A DNA stretch of 64,000 nucleotides from Apoderus coryli (lineage: Eukaryota > Arthropoda > Insecta > Coleoptera > Attelabidae). The stretch lies in the NCBI GenBank assembly GCA_911728435.2, contig OU452199.1:11108860-11172859 (forward strand). The letters are read 5' to 3'. Below, piece by piece: positions 42,201 through 55,400 of this stretch (positions are counted from its first letter, which is position 1; every line of letters begins with the position of its first letter). The notes under the pieces are model-generated. The model had not been told where the DNA came from. It searched no databases and saw only the letters and a list, made by a program, of their open reading frames with translations. The position numbers and the translations under genes are program-made.

Positions 42201-45200
42201 TCGTATAAATAGAAATAAATATAAATAAAATAGTATGAACACAAAACGCTAGCAGGAGACCATTTTATCCTTCTGCCAGCATCTCCCAAATATTTGGGTT
42301 TCAGCAATGCTCGGACGGTGGTCTCCAAGCGTTCTGCCGTCGATGTTTAATGCCAAATAATGAAAAATTAAGAGGATTTCATGTCCGTAAATATAATAAA
42401 TGAAAATAATTTCGTGGCAAAGCGGACTAAAATGTTGGCTTTACGTACACAAAGAATTTTGTTTAATTTAGCAGGGCCCCAGTCTAATTCGATAGAAACC
42501 AGACCGAGGCATGGGTCGACAGGTACTGACGAATTCGTTTCGCTCTTGTTATGAGCTCGTCAGAGCACCATAGTCGCTGCCCATCACAAATATCGGCCTG
42601 CATTTAAGCACAATAGGATACACAACAGTAGACACATGTAAACACATATCATCTACATGTACATAGTAATGCATATCCTATACCATGCAGAGGCCGAACA
42701 AACTCAATGTATAGGTAAAACCAGTCGTATAAATAGAAATAAATATAAATAAAATAGTATGAACACAAAACGCTAGCAGGAGACCATTTTATCCTTCTGC
42801 CAGCATCTCCCAAATATTTGGGTTTCAGCAATGCTCGGACGGTGGTCTCCAAGCGTTCTGCCGTCGATGTTTAATGCCAAATAATGAAAAATTAAGAGGA
42901 TTTCATGTCCGTAAATATAATAAATGAAAATAATTTCGTGGCAAAGCGGACTAAAATGTTGGCTTTACGTACACAAAGAATTTTGTTTAATTTAGCAGGG
43001 CCCCAGTCTAATTCGATAGAAACCAGACCGAGGCATGGGTCGACAGGTACTGACGAATTCGTTTCGCTCTTGTTATGAGCTCGTCAGAGCACCATAGTCG
43101 CTGCCCATCACAAATATCGGCCTGCATTTAAGCACAATAGGATACACAACAGTAGACACATGTAAACACATATCATCTACATGTACATAGTAATGCATAT
43201 CCTATACCATGCAGAGGCCGAACAAACTCAATGTATAGGTAAAACCAGTCGTATAAATAGAAATAAATATAAATAAAATAGTATGAACACAAAACGCTAG
43301 CAGGAGACCATTTTATCCTTCTGCCAGCATCTCCCAAATATTTGGGTTTCAGCAATGCTCGGACGGTGGTCTCCAAGCGTTCTGCCGTCGATGTTTAATG
43401 CCAAATAATGAAAAATTAAGAGGATTTCATGTCCGTAAATATAATAAATGAAAATAATTTCGTGGCAAAGCGGACTAAAATGTTGGCTTTACGTACGTTA
43501 TATTTACGGACATGAAATCCTCTTAATTTTTCATTATTTGGCATTAAACATCGACGGCAGAACGCTTGGAGACCACCGTCCGAGCATTGCTGAAACCCAA
43601 ATATTTGGGAGATGCTGGCAGAAGGATAAAATGGTCTCCTGCTAGCGTTTTGTGTTCATACTATTTTATTTATATTTATTTCTATTTATACGACTGGTTT
43701 TACCTATACATTGAGTTTGTTCGGCCTCTGCATGGTATAGGATATGCATTACTATGTACATGTAGATGATATGTGTTTACATGTGTCTACTGTTGTGTAT
43801 CCTATTGTGCTTAAATGCAGGCCGATATTTGTGATGGGCAGCGACTATGGTGCTCTGACGAGCTCATAACAAGAGCGAAACGAATTCGTCAGTACCTGTC
43901 GACCCATGCCTCGGTCTGGTTTCTATCGAATTAGACTGGGGCCCTGCTAAATTAAACAAAATTCTTTGTGTACGTAAAGCCAACATTTTAGTCCGCTTTG
44001 CCACGAAATTATTTTCATTTATTATATTTACGGACATGAAATCCTCTTAATTAATGTATCTATTATGTTTTCTAGTTTATTACCTAGTACGAGTGACGCA
44101 TTTTTTGCGAACGTAGTTACCAGTCCGCCGGTCTCGATAAAATAAAAAGTTAGTTAGTTAACAAAAGAGTATTTAGAAATCCGTTGTTTTTCTTGCTATT
44201 GTGTTTTGATTTGTAACTGTTTGTTAATTAATTTTAATGTAAATTAAAATGGAAACACTGAATGAAGACGCCTTATTTAGGACATATATAGCCAATTGTT
44301 AACAAAAATATATACTTAGATAATTAACTTTAATTGTCCTTTAGGTTGTAAAGATTTTGATTTTTATTACATGCATATTTCTTTTATAGTTTGTTTTTAT
44401 CAGATCAAACTAAAAGTATGTCCCACAACAAAATGTGTGAAATGTTAGATAATGAAGCAGCTAAATTTGCTGACCACTGTATTGGTACAATTAAATATCG
44501 ATATGCTTGTGAAGAACTTAAAGACTACCAGTGAGTATTTAATAAAGTATTTGCTCTATAAATATTTCGATAGGTACCTAAGGTTTACAGGTATTTTCTT
44601 TAAATATACTTTAATATAAAAATATATAATTCATATTTTTAATAGATAGCTTGTGTGTTTATATAAGTAGTTACTATTTTAAAGCATTTTTTTTTTAAAT
44701 TTTTATATATTTACGCAAAGCAAGGGATTGCCTCTGCTTAAATTCTGAATACGTGATTAGAAAATTGATATTTATATAAACATAACGAAAATGTATGTTC
44801 TTATTTAATATTTCCCAGTCGAAGCATTTTTATACGAGCAAGGGGGCATTTGATTTACATTACACTAATCCAAGATTACGTGGAATCACATTAGCCTGCT
44901 TCCATCCTTCAGGAAATGTAGACTTCATGAGTGAACAATTGTTGATATGCGTCAGATGATCAATTAGGTCAAAACTAACCACCCATAACATTCTCATACC
45001 AATCAAATCAAGTCCGACAGCACTCGTTTTTATAGAATTCAAGTACCGCGCAACCTCAGTCCGATTCACAGGACTGAACTCAAAGTGATGATCCTGTTGA
45101 AAACGGTCGTCATATCCATCCAACAATCTCAGTTGAGCCTTAGTTTTATACAAAACTGTTTGATCAGCAAAGTGCTTGTTTATATTTTCCAGATCTAACA

Positions 45201-48200
45201 AATTCTGAGGCAAGTTGTCAATATATAATGTTTATATTTGAAATTGCGTGTTGGATATTGCTACTCTACTACGATTCAGCTTTGTTGGAGCGTAGTAGAT
45301 TTAAGTAACATGTGCATTAAAAAAGATATTCCTTTTCGTTTTGATAAATTTTTCACCTTTAACTTTGAGAATCGCCCTTTGTATGTATGGGAAAACAACC
45401 ACTTAAAACTGTGATGAATATACAACAAACATTTAGCCGTCTGATTTAATATGTAAAATTTTCTCCTACTATTAAATATTAATTTACCTAATTTCTGTTT
45501 TGTTTTTTTTTAGAGCAAAGCTTAAAAGTTTATCGAGCATAAAAAATTTAATGAGGAAGCTATTAGCTCAATACGTCATTGTGAATACTTTACATACAAT
45601 CGAACAAAAAGATATTAGTGATTTCGGCAATTTTTTTCGAAAGCTGTATAATTATATTAATGGTGATATGAAGAAGTGTGTACTTCGAACCGTAAGTACT
45701 TTTCATACTTTTTGAGTCAACATATTTTTTTTTATTTAAATAGATATTTTATTCAACAAATTTAATCTATTTATTCCTATATTGACTTATTATTATTAAT
45801 TAAGAAATCTTTGATTAAAAAAATGTTGAAGACCACATGCTGTTACAGCGATTTTCGTACATTTTGTAAAATCCATTTTATGTAAAAAACAGGTCTCTTT
45901 GTGGTTCTTAAAAAAATAGACCTTTCAAATGATACCCCTGACCTGATGCTAATGAAGCATATGCGCCACTTTTATCGATCGTTTTACTAAATTTGAGGTT
46001 GATAGCTTAAATCGTTTCCAACTAGATTGGCTGGGAGGGTCATACGAATATTCTGTACAAGTACCATTATCCCCAGGCATGTAATATGATCGGATTTATA
46101 CAAATTTTCATCAAAATGAGGCTAATTCTAATTAAAACTATGATTTTAAGTGTCATCTTAAAGTATATTCTGATTTGCTGGGAAACCCACTCACCATATT
46201 GAATTTTTAAATTCTGAGAGTTGTTAAAACTACGCATGTTTTTAAAAATTTATGTCGGATGTGTTCCCAGTCATTCCTGTCCGTAAATACAGAAAATTGT
46301 TTTCACAAATGTGAAATGTTGATTATTATTTGATACCACAGGTATGCCCTTTTTCCGCAGATTTATATACCTAAAATATTTTTACCGTGTTCTCCGGTAT
46401 GTATTTGTTTTTTCGATACCTCTAAGATAGTTAGTCAGTTTTGAAATGTGATTGAAAGTTATGAAAAAGGGCACTATTTGGACCGAAATCAATTGTCCAA
46501 AATTTATATTGACAAAACAAAATTAAGTTATGTAAGGGTAATTTTTTTTGTTGAAATATGGTCGAAAAATGTAAATTATTTAATGTCAATTGTCCAAAAT
46601 TTATATTGACAAAACAAAATTAAGTTATGTAAGGGTAAATTTTTTTTTGTTGAAATAGGGTCGAAAAATGTAAATTATTTCAACATGTTCTTCAATGTTC
46701 AATATCTCAAGAATTTTAGAGATTTTTGGGAATAAAAAACATAGGGAGTTAAAGATAACCGCATTTGCTTAATTATGCTATGGGGATAAATTATTAAAAA
46801 AATATATATAATTTTTATTTATAGGATCAAATGAGCGAAATTATTAGCAAGTATGAAGAAAATATGTCCAAGTCATTAGTTGACGATGAATGTCAATTTT
46901 TTAAATATATATTTAATGGAATATCTAATAATGGCAAATATGCACTTAAGAACACGGCAGATGCAATAAAAGCTATTGATAATCAATATATAAGTAAAAG
47001 GGAATTTTTCTCTTGCAACGCACATAAACAATTATTGCCAACAACTCAAAAAATGTGAGTACTATGTTAGTTTTAAGATTTGTTCACACAGGGACATGTG
47101 TATCTAGTTTTTTACGTATAAATTCTGCATTAACTAAGTGTATCAATCTAAGATATGTAAACACGTTCCTCATGATGGCAGCGATGTTTTTAAATTTTCA
47201 CTATTGCTTTTAAATAAATAAACGAATTTAATAGGTTCAGGAATGCAATGGATTCACAACATTCTGTTGTATCAGATCCTGTTCAATATATTTTTCTTTT
47301 TTTGATTAGTTGCGTAATTGTATATAATTGAGGATAATTCGGTATTAATACCACACCCATTATTTGGGTATTTCGACACTAATTAAAATTAAAGTAGTTG
47401 AAAAGTCATGAACGTATATGTACATAATGTAACAAAGTGCATAACATTTTTATAAAATACAGAATGCATGTTTCCCATATTTTGTTTAACCTCTGCGGCG
47501 GGAGCAGATTGGTTCCAAAACGTTAGGCATAAGTATTCAAAAGGTAATTTTGTTTTTCTCAACCAAGAGGATTATTTCAATAATTAAAGTATATATCTGT
47601 CTATTTTGTTCTAAGTTTAACTAGTGGTACCAAAATAATGAGCTGTGATGATTTCGCGTCACAATAAACATTATTGAGTGTTTTTATGAACGTAATGGGA
47701 AATGACCTAAAAACCTAAACTAAATAAATACCTATATATTATTTTAGGATCGACAATATTGAAGTTACAAATTTGTTTTTATTAAGTGGTTCAACATGCA
47801 GAGTTGAAATAATTCAGTGGGAATTAAAATCAATCCTTAATGATATTGAAGATTATTTTGATAAAGTTGGAGCTTCAATTCGGGAAGTAGTAGCATTATG
47901 TAACACTAAGGTAAGTTGGTTATAAGTAAAGGGCGGAATATATGCACGTCAATTCAATTAAAATATGCGCATATATATGCATAGTTTTTCTTTGAAATAT
48001 GCAACAATATGCATTTATTTGTCAAAATATGCAATTATATGCCTTGAATATAACATGGAAAAATAGAAATAAAGAAACGCCGACTCTTACAAAAATTATT
48101 TATTTTAAATAAAATTAAAAGAAAAATGTAATAGGTAAAATTTTTAACCTGAAATAGTATAAAATGCATTTATAACGATATATTTTTCAAAATTTTCCGA

Positions 48201-49283
48201 TAAAAGTGTTTGCCTTCTGTCTGTAAAAATATGTTTGTACAAAGAAAAAGTTCTTTCAACATCTACCGATGTGATCTGGCAATATTTTAATTTGGGTAGT
48301 AAGTTATAAGGCCAAGGTATTACTTCGTTGGATGGTTTAGTATCAAAAATATTTTTGCCTTCCATTAAATACTTAAAGCCTTCATTCTTTCCCACAATAA
48401 CTTCGAGTTTACTTCTTACTTGATTTCCTTCATCACCGGGAACTTTTTTGCATTTGCCGGAAAAAGTTTCAACAATTTTAATTGATTCTCTTAAACTTAT
48501 ATTCCTACTTTCTAACGAAGTTATTATATCTGGTATAAAACTAAAATTAACCTTAATAAAAACAAGTTCCTTAGCTAAATTTACAGTTTTTAATACTGCT
48601 TGACTTTGCACTACACACTGTGAATTGTCTTCTAAATCTAAAACTATGTCTTTAATTGCTTCAAAATGGTCTGCGTAGAATATCGCGGCCTTAATCCATG
48701 TTCCCCATCGAGTAATTACGGGCTCTGGAGGTAAACTAACTAAATTCCTAAACATCCAACAAATGCCGGCAATAAACCATATAATAGTAAAATGGGTCCA
48801 TAAACAATATAATAATAAAACCTACCCACCTGTTAAATTATTTCAGTTACCTGCAAGGGTCGTACTTAATCTTTTGATAAAACGAAAAACATAAAAATAT
48901 GCACACAAATTTTATTTTTGCCGAAATATGCAATTTTTTATGAAATTTGTAAAAATATGCAAATATATGCACTTTGCATATATTCCGCCCTTTAGTTATA
49001 AGCAAACTCATTACTTATAACATTAAAGTAAATTTTGACTAATTTTGAATATGGGAGTTTATTGCGATTCCACAGAATTCACGAGGTATCAAAAGTTTGG
49101 TTTCTTTCTGCTACATTGTTATACATAAGGAAAATACATTTTGATATTTACTTGTTTTAGAAAAAGACCATATCTAAATGGGACACGTACAGAAATCAGT
49201 TGTGGATATATTTTTTAGTAAACCCAACAAAAATGCGCAATGTTATGAAACTGTTGGAGCTCGAAGTAAACTTAAGTGATTAA
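39236..49283 (+). CDS. HAUS3: HAUS augmin-like complex subunit 3 (dgt3 homologue)
   Basis: Ten exons: 39236-39423, 39486-39671, 39726-39906, 39970-40157, 40594-40713, 44390-44530, 45514-45691, 46825-47054, 47748-47910 and 49161-49283. All borders are AG/GT and phases match; 1698 nt give 565 residues and TAA, close to the roughly 600 of vertebrate HAUS3. Augmin binds spindle microtubules and recruits gamma-tubulin to nucleate branches. The N-terminus (FSGADLLKVLKELNIP, then LFLNWMCS) matches the conserved HAUS3 head in pattern, and most of the rest is predicted helix or coiled coil (for example IKEEIRLLQEQNEILDDM). The C-terminus (NQLWIYFLVNPTKMRN) also fits the family. Introns 5, 6 and 9 contain transposons; exons are intact. 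AATAAA follows near 49527. Assignment rests on remembered family motifs. Confidence 0.8.
41350..44054. mobile_element. Foldback-type element: four 524-bp direct repeats plus one inverted unit
   Basis: Units start at 41350, 41874, 42398 and 42922 and are almost identical (unit 2 differs by a base in 'gctcgtccgagc'). A fifth begins at 43446, stops after about 50 bp, and is followed from about 43497 to 44054 by the same unit in reverse. The whole insert is flanked by a perfect 12-bp direct repeat, tgtatctattat (41338-41349 and 44055-44066), read as a target-site duplication. No transposase is encoded; the 67-codon ORF in every unit has no family features. Near-identity of the units implies recent amplification. 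It occupies intron 5 of HAUS3. Confidence 0.85.
44857..45213 (-). pseudogene. LINE reverse-transcriptase N-terminal fragment
   Basis: A 117-codon minus-strand frame contains the region just before the RT palm: SPVNRTEVARYLNSIKTSAVGLD (here only partly quoted as VARYLNSIKTSAVGLD) and FPEGWKQANVIP. It is truncated on both sides and lies in intron 6 of HAUS3. It is probably Jockey/CR1-like. Confidence 0.65.
46489..46682. repeat. 97-bp tandem duplication
   Basis: The block starting 'tcaattgtccaaaattta' at 46489 recurs at 46586 with only a few changes. It lies in intron 7 of HAUS3. Confidence 0.85.
47927..48994 (-). mobile_element. Internally deleted hAT element in HAUS3 intron 9
   Basis: Inverted ends 'taaagggcggaatatatgc' (47927) and inverse (to 48994) are flanked by the perfect 8-bp duplication gttataag (47919-47926 and 48995-49002). 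Many 'atatgca' motifs cluster within 100 bp of both ends. It retains the C-terminal part of its transposase on the minus strand and has lost the rest. Confidence 0.9.
48144..48755 (-). pseudogene. hAT transposase C-terminal fragment
   Basis: An open frame of 203 codons includes TRWGTWIKAAIFYADHF (the conserved TRWxTW block of hAT transposases) and VDVERTFSLYKHIFTDRR near the end, the hATC dimerisation region. The N-terminal zinc finger and the first catalytic Asp are absent, so it cannot act alone. It sits inside the 47927-48994 element and reads antisense to HAUS3. Confidence 0.8.
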
Positions 49284-49289
49284 ATAAGG

Positions 49290-50340
49290 TAACCAATTAA
49301 TTTCAGAAATAGAAAAGAAAGAGAATTTGTTTGGTATATAAAGACTTATAGGGTTTCAAATAAATATACGTTAGATTTATGTCATAATCTGAATAATTCT
49401 CCATAGCTTGTATCATAAAAATATATTTATGGATAAATTTTATATATTTACTAAAATGGCTCTGTTGATTTCTAACTTGTTTACGCCATAATAATATGTA
49501 AATATTTCGAATATTACTTATCCAAATAAAAACTTATTTTTTTTTTTAATTTAACTGTTAATTTAGCACCACCTAAAATCCAAATTATCCCATATGTTAT
49601 AAAAGATTTGATGTTTTAAGGTTTTGCTCGATAAAAATTAATAACAAATGTTTTCATGACCAGGGTAATTGCTTACAATGCCGCTATTTGTGGTAATATT
49701 TTCGTTCTTAGGTTCAACAGTTTGTCCAAAATTGGTTAGTGAAAAGTAACTATTTGGTTCAAGATGTTGTTTATCTAACTGAAAGTTTAACTGGATCTAC
49801 TATGTATATTGTATAATATGACATATTAGGTTATATGACGACATTTAAGAACACTTTTATTCCATGTGTATATTATCCAACGGGGGTTTAATAGCTATTA
49901 AATATGAGTTGCATACGATATTCTTTCTATGACAAACTTACAATAGTTAAAAACAATTCTTTATTAAACATGATGACATTAATTTTATTCGCAACGTCAT
50001 ATTATAAGCAGGCAATATGCGAAACGAAGCTCACAAAAGATAGCCGGACAAGAAGTAGAACTCTATTATATCCTCTGGCCATAACTAGATACGCCCGAAT
50101 TCACTAGCACGAGGCTGTATTTACAAATTGCTTGTTGCATAATGTAACAAGACTTAAGTATATTGGAAATTTAACTCTCACAACCATTCTTTCTCCAGGC
50201 GGGCTGTTTCGTTTATCCACCACTCATAAGTGGTGGTTGTTTCATATACATAATCATTTATTCAGAGAAAATAATATTTATTACGAACTGTTATTTTTTT
50301 AAAATTTATTTTATTAAAAGTTTTGCAATCTGTTTCATAC
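49290..50340. other. HAUS3 3' region and unassigned spacer
   Basis: It contains the HAUS3 untranslated tail and then AT-rich sequence. A 75-bp stretch at 50031-50107 (around 'gatacgcccgaattc') is related to 58727-58798 and belongs to a dispersed repeat. Confidence 0.4.
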
Positions 50341-50349
50341 AAGACTATT

Positions 50350-51960
50350 AGCTGTATGTAACGGACTTGAAAGTGAAATGCCGAGTGGCCGATATACTAC
50401 ATTAACCGTGACTGGTGGACAATTGTTATGGCATGTTGTGAATGTTACTTGGACTGATTTAGAGTTTTTCAGTTTGATTCTCCACCACATTGATCTAGTT
50501 GATTTAGGTGCATCTCATTCATTCATTGGTGTATTGGAGATAAAGTAGTGGTCCAAGTACACGCCAGATTTTACAGTATAACATCTTGATATTGCTTCGT
50601 TGTGCTTGACGGAGAAGTGTCTTTCTATTAAATGGGACTTTAGTAGGAGGTAAACATTGTTGTTTAATATGTTCCTTACTTTGTCAAATGCTTGTGAAAC
50701 GTCTAAGAATACACCGTTGCAGTATTGTTTTCCTTTCATAGCTTTACTGATGTTGTTTACAATTATGTGAGCTTGATGTGTAGTCGATATGTTTTCTCCA
50801 AAGCCGAACTGATAGTTTCGTAGTAGGTTTGTTAAGTTTGAGTAATAGTCATGCTCACACTTAAAGAACGAAAGTTGGATTACTTTGGACACATTATCAG
50901 AAACGAAAAATACGGACTTCTCCAATTAATAATAGAAGGAAAAATCGAAGGCAGAAGAGGACCCAGGCGTAAAAGAATATCGTGGCTGAAGAATTTGCGA
51001 TTTGCAACAATGGTATGATGAGACTACGACAAGTCTCTTTAGAAAAGCGGTCGACAAAGTACAGATAGCGCTAATGATTGCCAACGTTCGAAGAGGACAA
51101 GGCACTTGAAGAAGAATAGTCTCAAATATTTTGCTGGTTGTACGTAGCAAGCTGATAGGTGTGTAGAACGATGTTTCTTGTGGTGGTTTGCCATTTTTGT
51201 GGAACATTATTATGTGAGAGTATTTTCATATAATTGGAAAATAGCAGACTTACCATTTCATTGTAGATAGTTGTGAGAAACACTATACCTTTTCTGGGCA
51301 ATTTCTTGAGAATTTCTGTCGAGTAATGAGTGCTTTTGTATTATTCAGTTTCCGTATTTCTGCCTTCACCTGTTCTTCACCTGTTCTGGGGTTATATGTT
51401 GGATTGGTGGAGACATTTGACATGGCGCCGCTAGGAATTCATTCTTGTTATCTGTGTATCCGGGTGTTGGCTCTGGTATCTCGAAAATTTGTAAAAGATG
51501 TTCGGCAAACTTGTCAGCTTTTTCTTGATTTGAGCGTGTCCAACTATTGTTCGGTTTTCGTATTGGGGACACAGGTAGTGTTGGTCTGTTAAATTTATTT
51601 TCATAAGCTCATCTGATCACAAGCATCTGATGACAAGCTTTGGGTGAATGATTCGAACGTTGTATTTTGAGCATCCTTTAGTGTTGTTGTAAGCTGCCGT
51701 GATAGTCTTCTATATTGATTTAGGTCAAGAAGGTTGCAGTTCTTTGCCATCTTGCTCTGGCTCGCCTTTTCTTAGGTAGGAGCTGCCTTATGTGCCGTGT
51801 AGTACTGACACTGTTGATGAATTGCTGTTCGTCTTGAGGGGTAGCGTACCACGCAGCATGTATGGATTTGGTAAAATATTGTGCAGCCGTGTCAAATTCG
51901 TATACTTTTTTAATACTTATTTTTGTGTCTAGATGGTCGGTGATGTTATGAACCATAATA
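50350..51960 (-). pseudogene. Jockey-like LINE ORF2 remnant
   Basis: Successive minus-strand frames match ORF2 in order: 51720-51956 (linker, AAQYFTKSIHAAWYATP), 51366-51572 (SNQEKADKFAEHLLQIFE), 51117-51207 (PISLLRTTSKIFETILL, RT motif), then after an interruption 50515-50870 (QFGFGENISTTHQAH and VFLDVSQAFDKV, the RT palm with its first catalytic Asp). Several frame breaks and the loss of endonuclease and RT C-terminus show it is dead. Confidence 0.75.
50868..51117 (+). mobile_element. 3' end of another LINE inserted in the Jockey-like remnant
   Basis: On the plus strand the frame LKERKLDYFGHIIRNEKYG, then QLIIEGKIEGRRGPGRKRIS and WLKNLR, is the familiar C-terminal tail of insect 'endonuclease-reverse transcriptase' LINE proteins. 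It breaks the minus-strand RT exactly between two conserved motifs and ends near 'gaagaagaatag'. Confidence 0.7.
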
Positions 51961-52408
51961 TTTGTTTTTTGTTATTCACCAGCATTTGTTTTGCCGCATT
52001 GTCCAGACGTATATAAAATTTGTACAACGTAATTTAAGAAAATAATCAAAAGATTTCAGTTCAATTTTTTGTTTACTTTTTCTTAAGTTTTCAAAAAATC
52101 TACGTTTTGAATAATTACATCCATGTAAAAATCAAAAAGGATATCAATTTTATTTTGTTGATAGCTTTTAAATAAAACACTAAAAGTCTTCTATATATTT
52201 GAAATTGAATTGACAGCGATGCAAAATCCTTGATATGTATTTTATATCGATTTTAAGATGTAAAAATACACTAATATTGTTCTCTTCAACTCTTTATTAT
52301 AATTACTTTGTATAAATTTACTTTCCTAAAATTATTTAACAAAGGCCGTCACCATTAGCACAAGCACAACCGACAAATTTATCACGAATTAAAATTACTA
52401 GTTTAATA

Positions 52409-55400
52409 TCATGTGTAGTTTACAGTAAAATGCGAATAATCATCATATTCATCACTATTTTGAGTATATTTCGGTGAACTAAAGGGAGCTTCCAAGTCCT
52501 TATTCACATGTATTGGATTATTTAAGTCTATATCGAATTTACGAGTCGTGGTTGCATCGTAATTTCCTGAAACAGATGCCTTATTTAGTAATCAGTAGAT
52601 ATTTCCAAACACAACCAATATTAAGGAATTAAATTATCAGAACACTATAAGTATATATCTTAAATTTTTTGTGTAATTTAGTTAATAATTTTTCCTTACA
52701 AATCATAATAAATTGAATATTTTGGATTTTTTCATTAGTTTTTTAATAAAATTTGAAATGTGATGCGTTGTTGATTTGATTATAATTGAGATTTTTATAT
52801 ATTGATTCTAACGGCTTGATCATATTCTAGACCCAACAACAACAAGTCAAAATTTACTGTTTTGTCAAATTCGTTGTTGCAAATCATAATAATAATAATA
52901 AATGCTTTATTGCTCAACAGAAAATTTCCACTTACAGAGCAATTACACAAAAGTATCAATACAAAGAATATAAATATATATAACACAATCAATAACTTGA
53001 TAACTTAACATAAGAGAAATATAAACAAAGAAATAAACATAAAATGAAATTCAATCATCACGATCAAGCACAAGTTCTGCGGCCGCCAAAATATGTCTCA
53101 ATGTGTCATGAAACAAATCAAAATTCTGGCATCGCACGTTCAATATGGTGATATTGAACGTGCGCGACATGGTGAGCAATGGGGAACTCAACATAATATT
53201 CAGTCAGACGGAATCCTTTAAGCAGCTCAGGACAATCAATAAGGCCGTTAAACACTTTATAAACTTTGCTTATGCATAAAAGATCCCGCCTCAATTACAA
53301 TGCTTGCATACAACTCTGCCCGTTCAAATATTTTAATAAATAATAGTAGTTAATGCAATTAAAGTCCACTATTTTCTATATTTTTACCTGTAATTGTTCT
53401 ATTCAGTCGATTTATAATGTCTTCAAGTTCTTGTTGGTTTAGTATCACTTTTATTCGTGTAGTTTGGCTTTTTAATGATCGCTTTAACCTAGAAAGTAGT
53501 GGAAGTGTAAATTCGCTTTCAGAGAGTGGCGTGTCATCAGCTCCAAATTCCTTAAACAAATAAATTAAATTGTATATTCGGAGTAGGTTGAAAGCAGACA
53601 AATGTTTTCCTTAAATTTTAATTTGATGTCAATTACAAATAAATAATGTGCAGTAACCCTTCCACAATTCTAAAATCGACACCATAAAATGTGTAATTTT
53701 ATAATTTCTTTTATAAATGTCATATTTTATAATTATTACCAGACATTTTCCACTAATACAGTAAGCTTTTTTGTCCTGGGCTCCTCGAGAACAGTCCGTA
53801 CCAAATGGAAACCATCCATCTTCGCCATTCACTAAATAAAATCTATGGGAAATATTCTCATCTTGACATGCTACACGACATGGTCTATCAGGATCCTCTA
53901 TAATAAAAATACGTGATTATCTCATTAATTAACAGTGTTGTAACTTTACCTAAAACGGGGGAAATTTGCATTCCTAATCCTGAAAGTCTACGCACCCTTT
54001 CTTTGTATTTGGTGCAAACTGTCGATGCGTGTTGAAATGCCGTTTTCTCTCTACCACATCCCTAAAAACCAGTTAATAAGATTGTGTAAAAAAAAGTGCA
54101 AAGAATAAAAAATAATCAAAATCTTAAAATCATATTAAACTAGTACAATTACAAAGTTGTTATGGTTGAATCTATTTTGTTATGAATCAATAATATTGAC
54201 ATGCTGGTGATTGATACTTTGTCAAAGCCTAAGAACTTACATATTGTTCTGGTTGGCATAATTGTATGCTTGATTTGCCAAATTTTTTATTCAGGACAAG
54301 TCTGATGCCAGATCCTGGGGTTATACAATTGTAATGACAACCACTGGCGCTTTTCCATCTAATTGCTCCTTCACGCCGTCTTAATCCTGTACGCCAAGTT
54401 AATTCATTATTGTCTTTGTCGACCTACAATAATATACAATAATACAGTTAGTCGAACTGAGTACTTATCACTATGCGACAAGTTTGAATTTGAGCACCGA
54501 TATTGTGATTAAGTATAAAGCGCATTTTACTGAACCTGTAATCCTAGACAAAATACACTTTTTCAATTCTACAAAACCGTACAACATATTTACTCACTGG
54601 ACATAAATCAGCAGCTTGTGTAAATGTTGATTCTTCCAAAGAATCACAAACAAATTCTTCACATTTGCCATTAATACAGAAACTGGATCTTCCATACCGA
54701 TGCCTGCGACTTTGACATGCAGTCCCATCGGGAAAAGTCCAACCTCTACTTTTTGTACCCCCATTACGTTTTTGACACCACACTAAGCAAGCTTCTTCAG
54801 CTTAATTGAAAATAAGTTTCATGAGTAAACATTAGAAACAAAAGTGAATTATTAAGTTACGTTATTATGATTGATTGTTATTGATAGAATATCTACTGAA
54901 TGCGATTAACTATAAATAACTTACGATCTGTACTAATTTTTTGCATTCCTGAACCCGTCAAATCAGTGTCAACATCCTTTGCTCGGTTACAGATTTGTTC
55001 ACTGAATTCTTTGATAGTTAATTTCGGTACATTTAAACATTGTTGTGCATGACACGCTTGGTATTTCTTGTTTGGACCCTCACATTTTGCTCCACCTCTT
55101 TCAGGTCTGAGAAATATAAATTGAAAATTCTTATTATAGCTTCGAGAAAATAATAATATACTTTTGTTGAAAACGAGGTTAGACTTTTGCCTACCATTCT
55201 ACGGATACGAAATATTACCTTGGATTGTTGCACTGTCTTTCAGATACTATTACTCCAGTACTTCCACCTCTTAGTCTACCTTCTTCTCCAAATAAACATC
55301 CAGATGCACATTCCCCAAATGTTCTCCATTTGCTCCAACCACCATTGACTGCCTCTAAACGAGTGTCAGTATTTTGTTGTTCATTATTATATGCTGCATT

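Noticed and set aside
41601..43769. Repeated 67-codon ORFs as possible genes
   Set aside because: They are copies of one frame within the 524-bp transposon unit, with hydrophobic low-complexity content and no family features.
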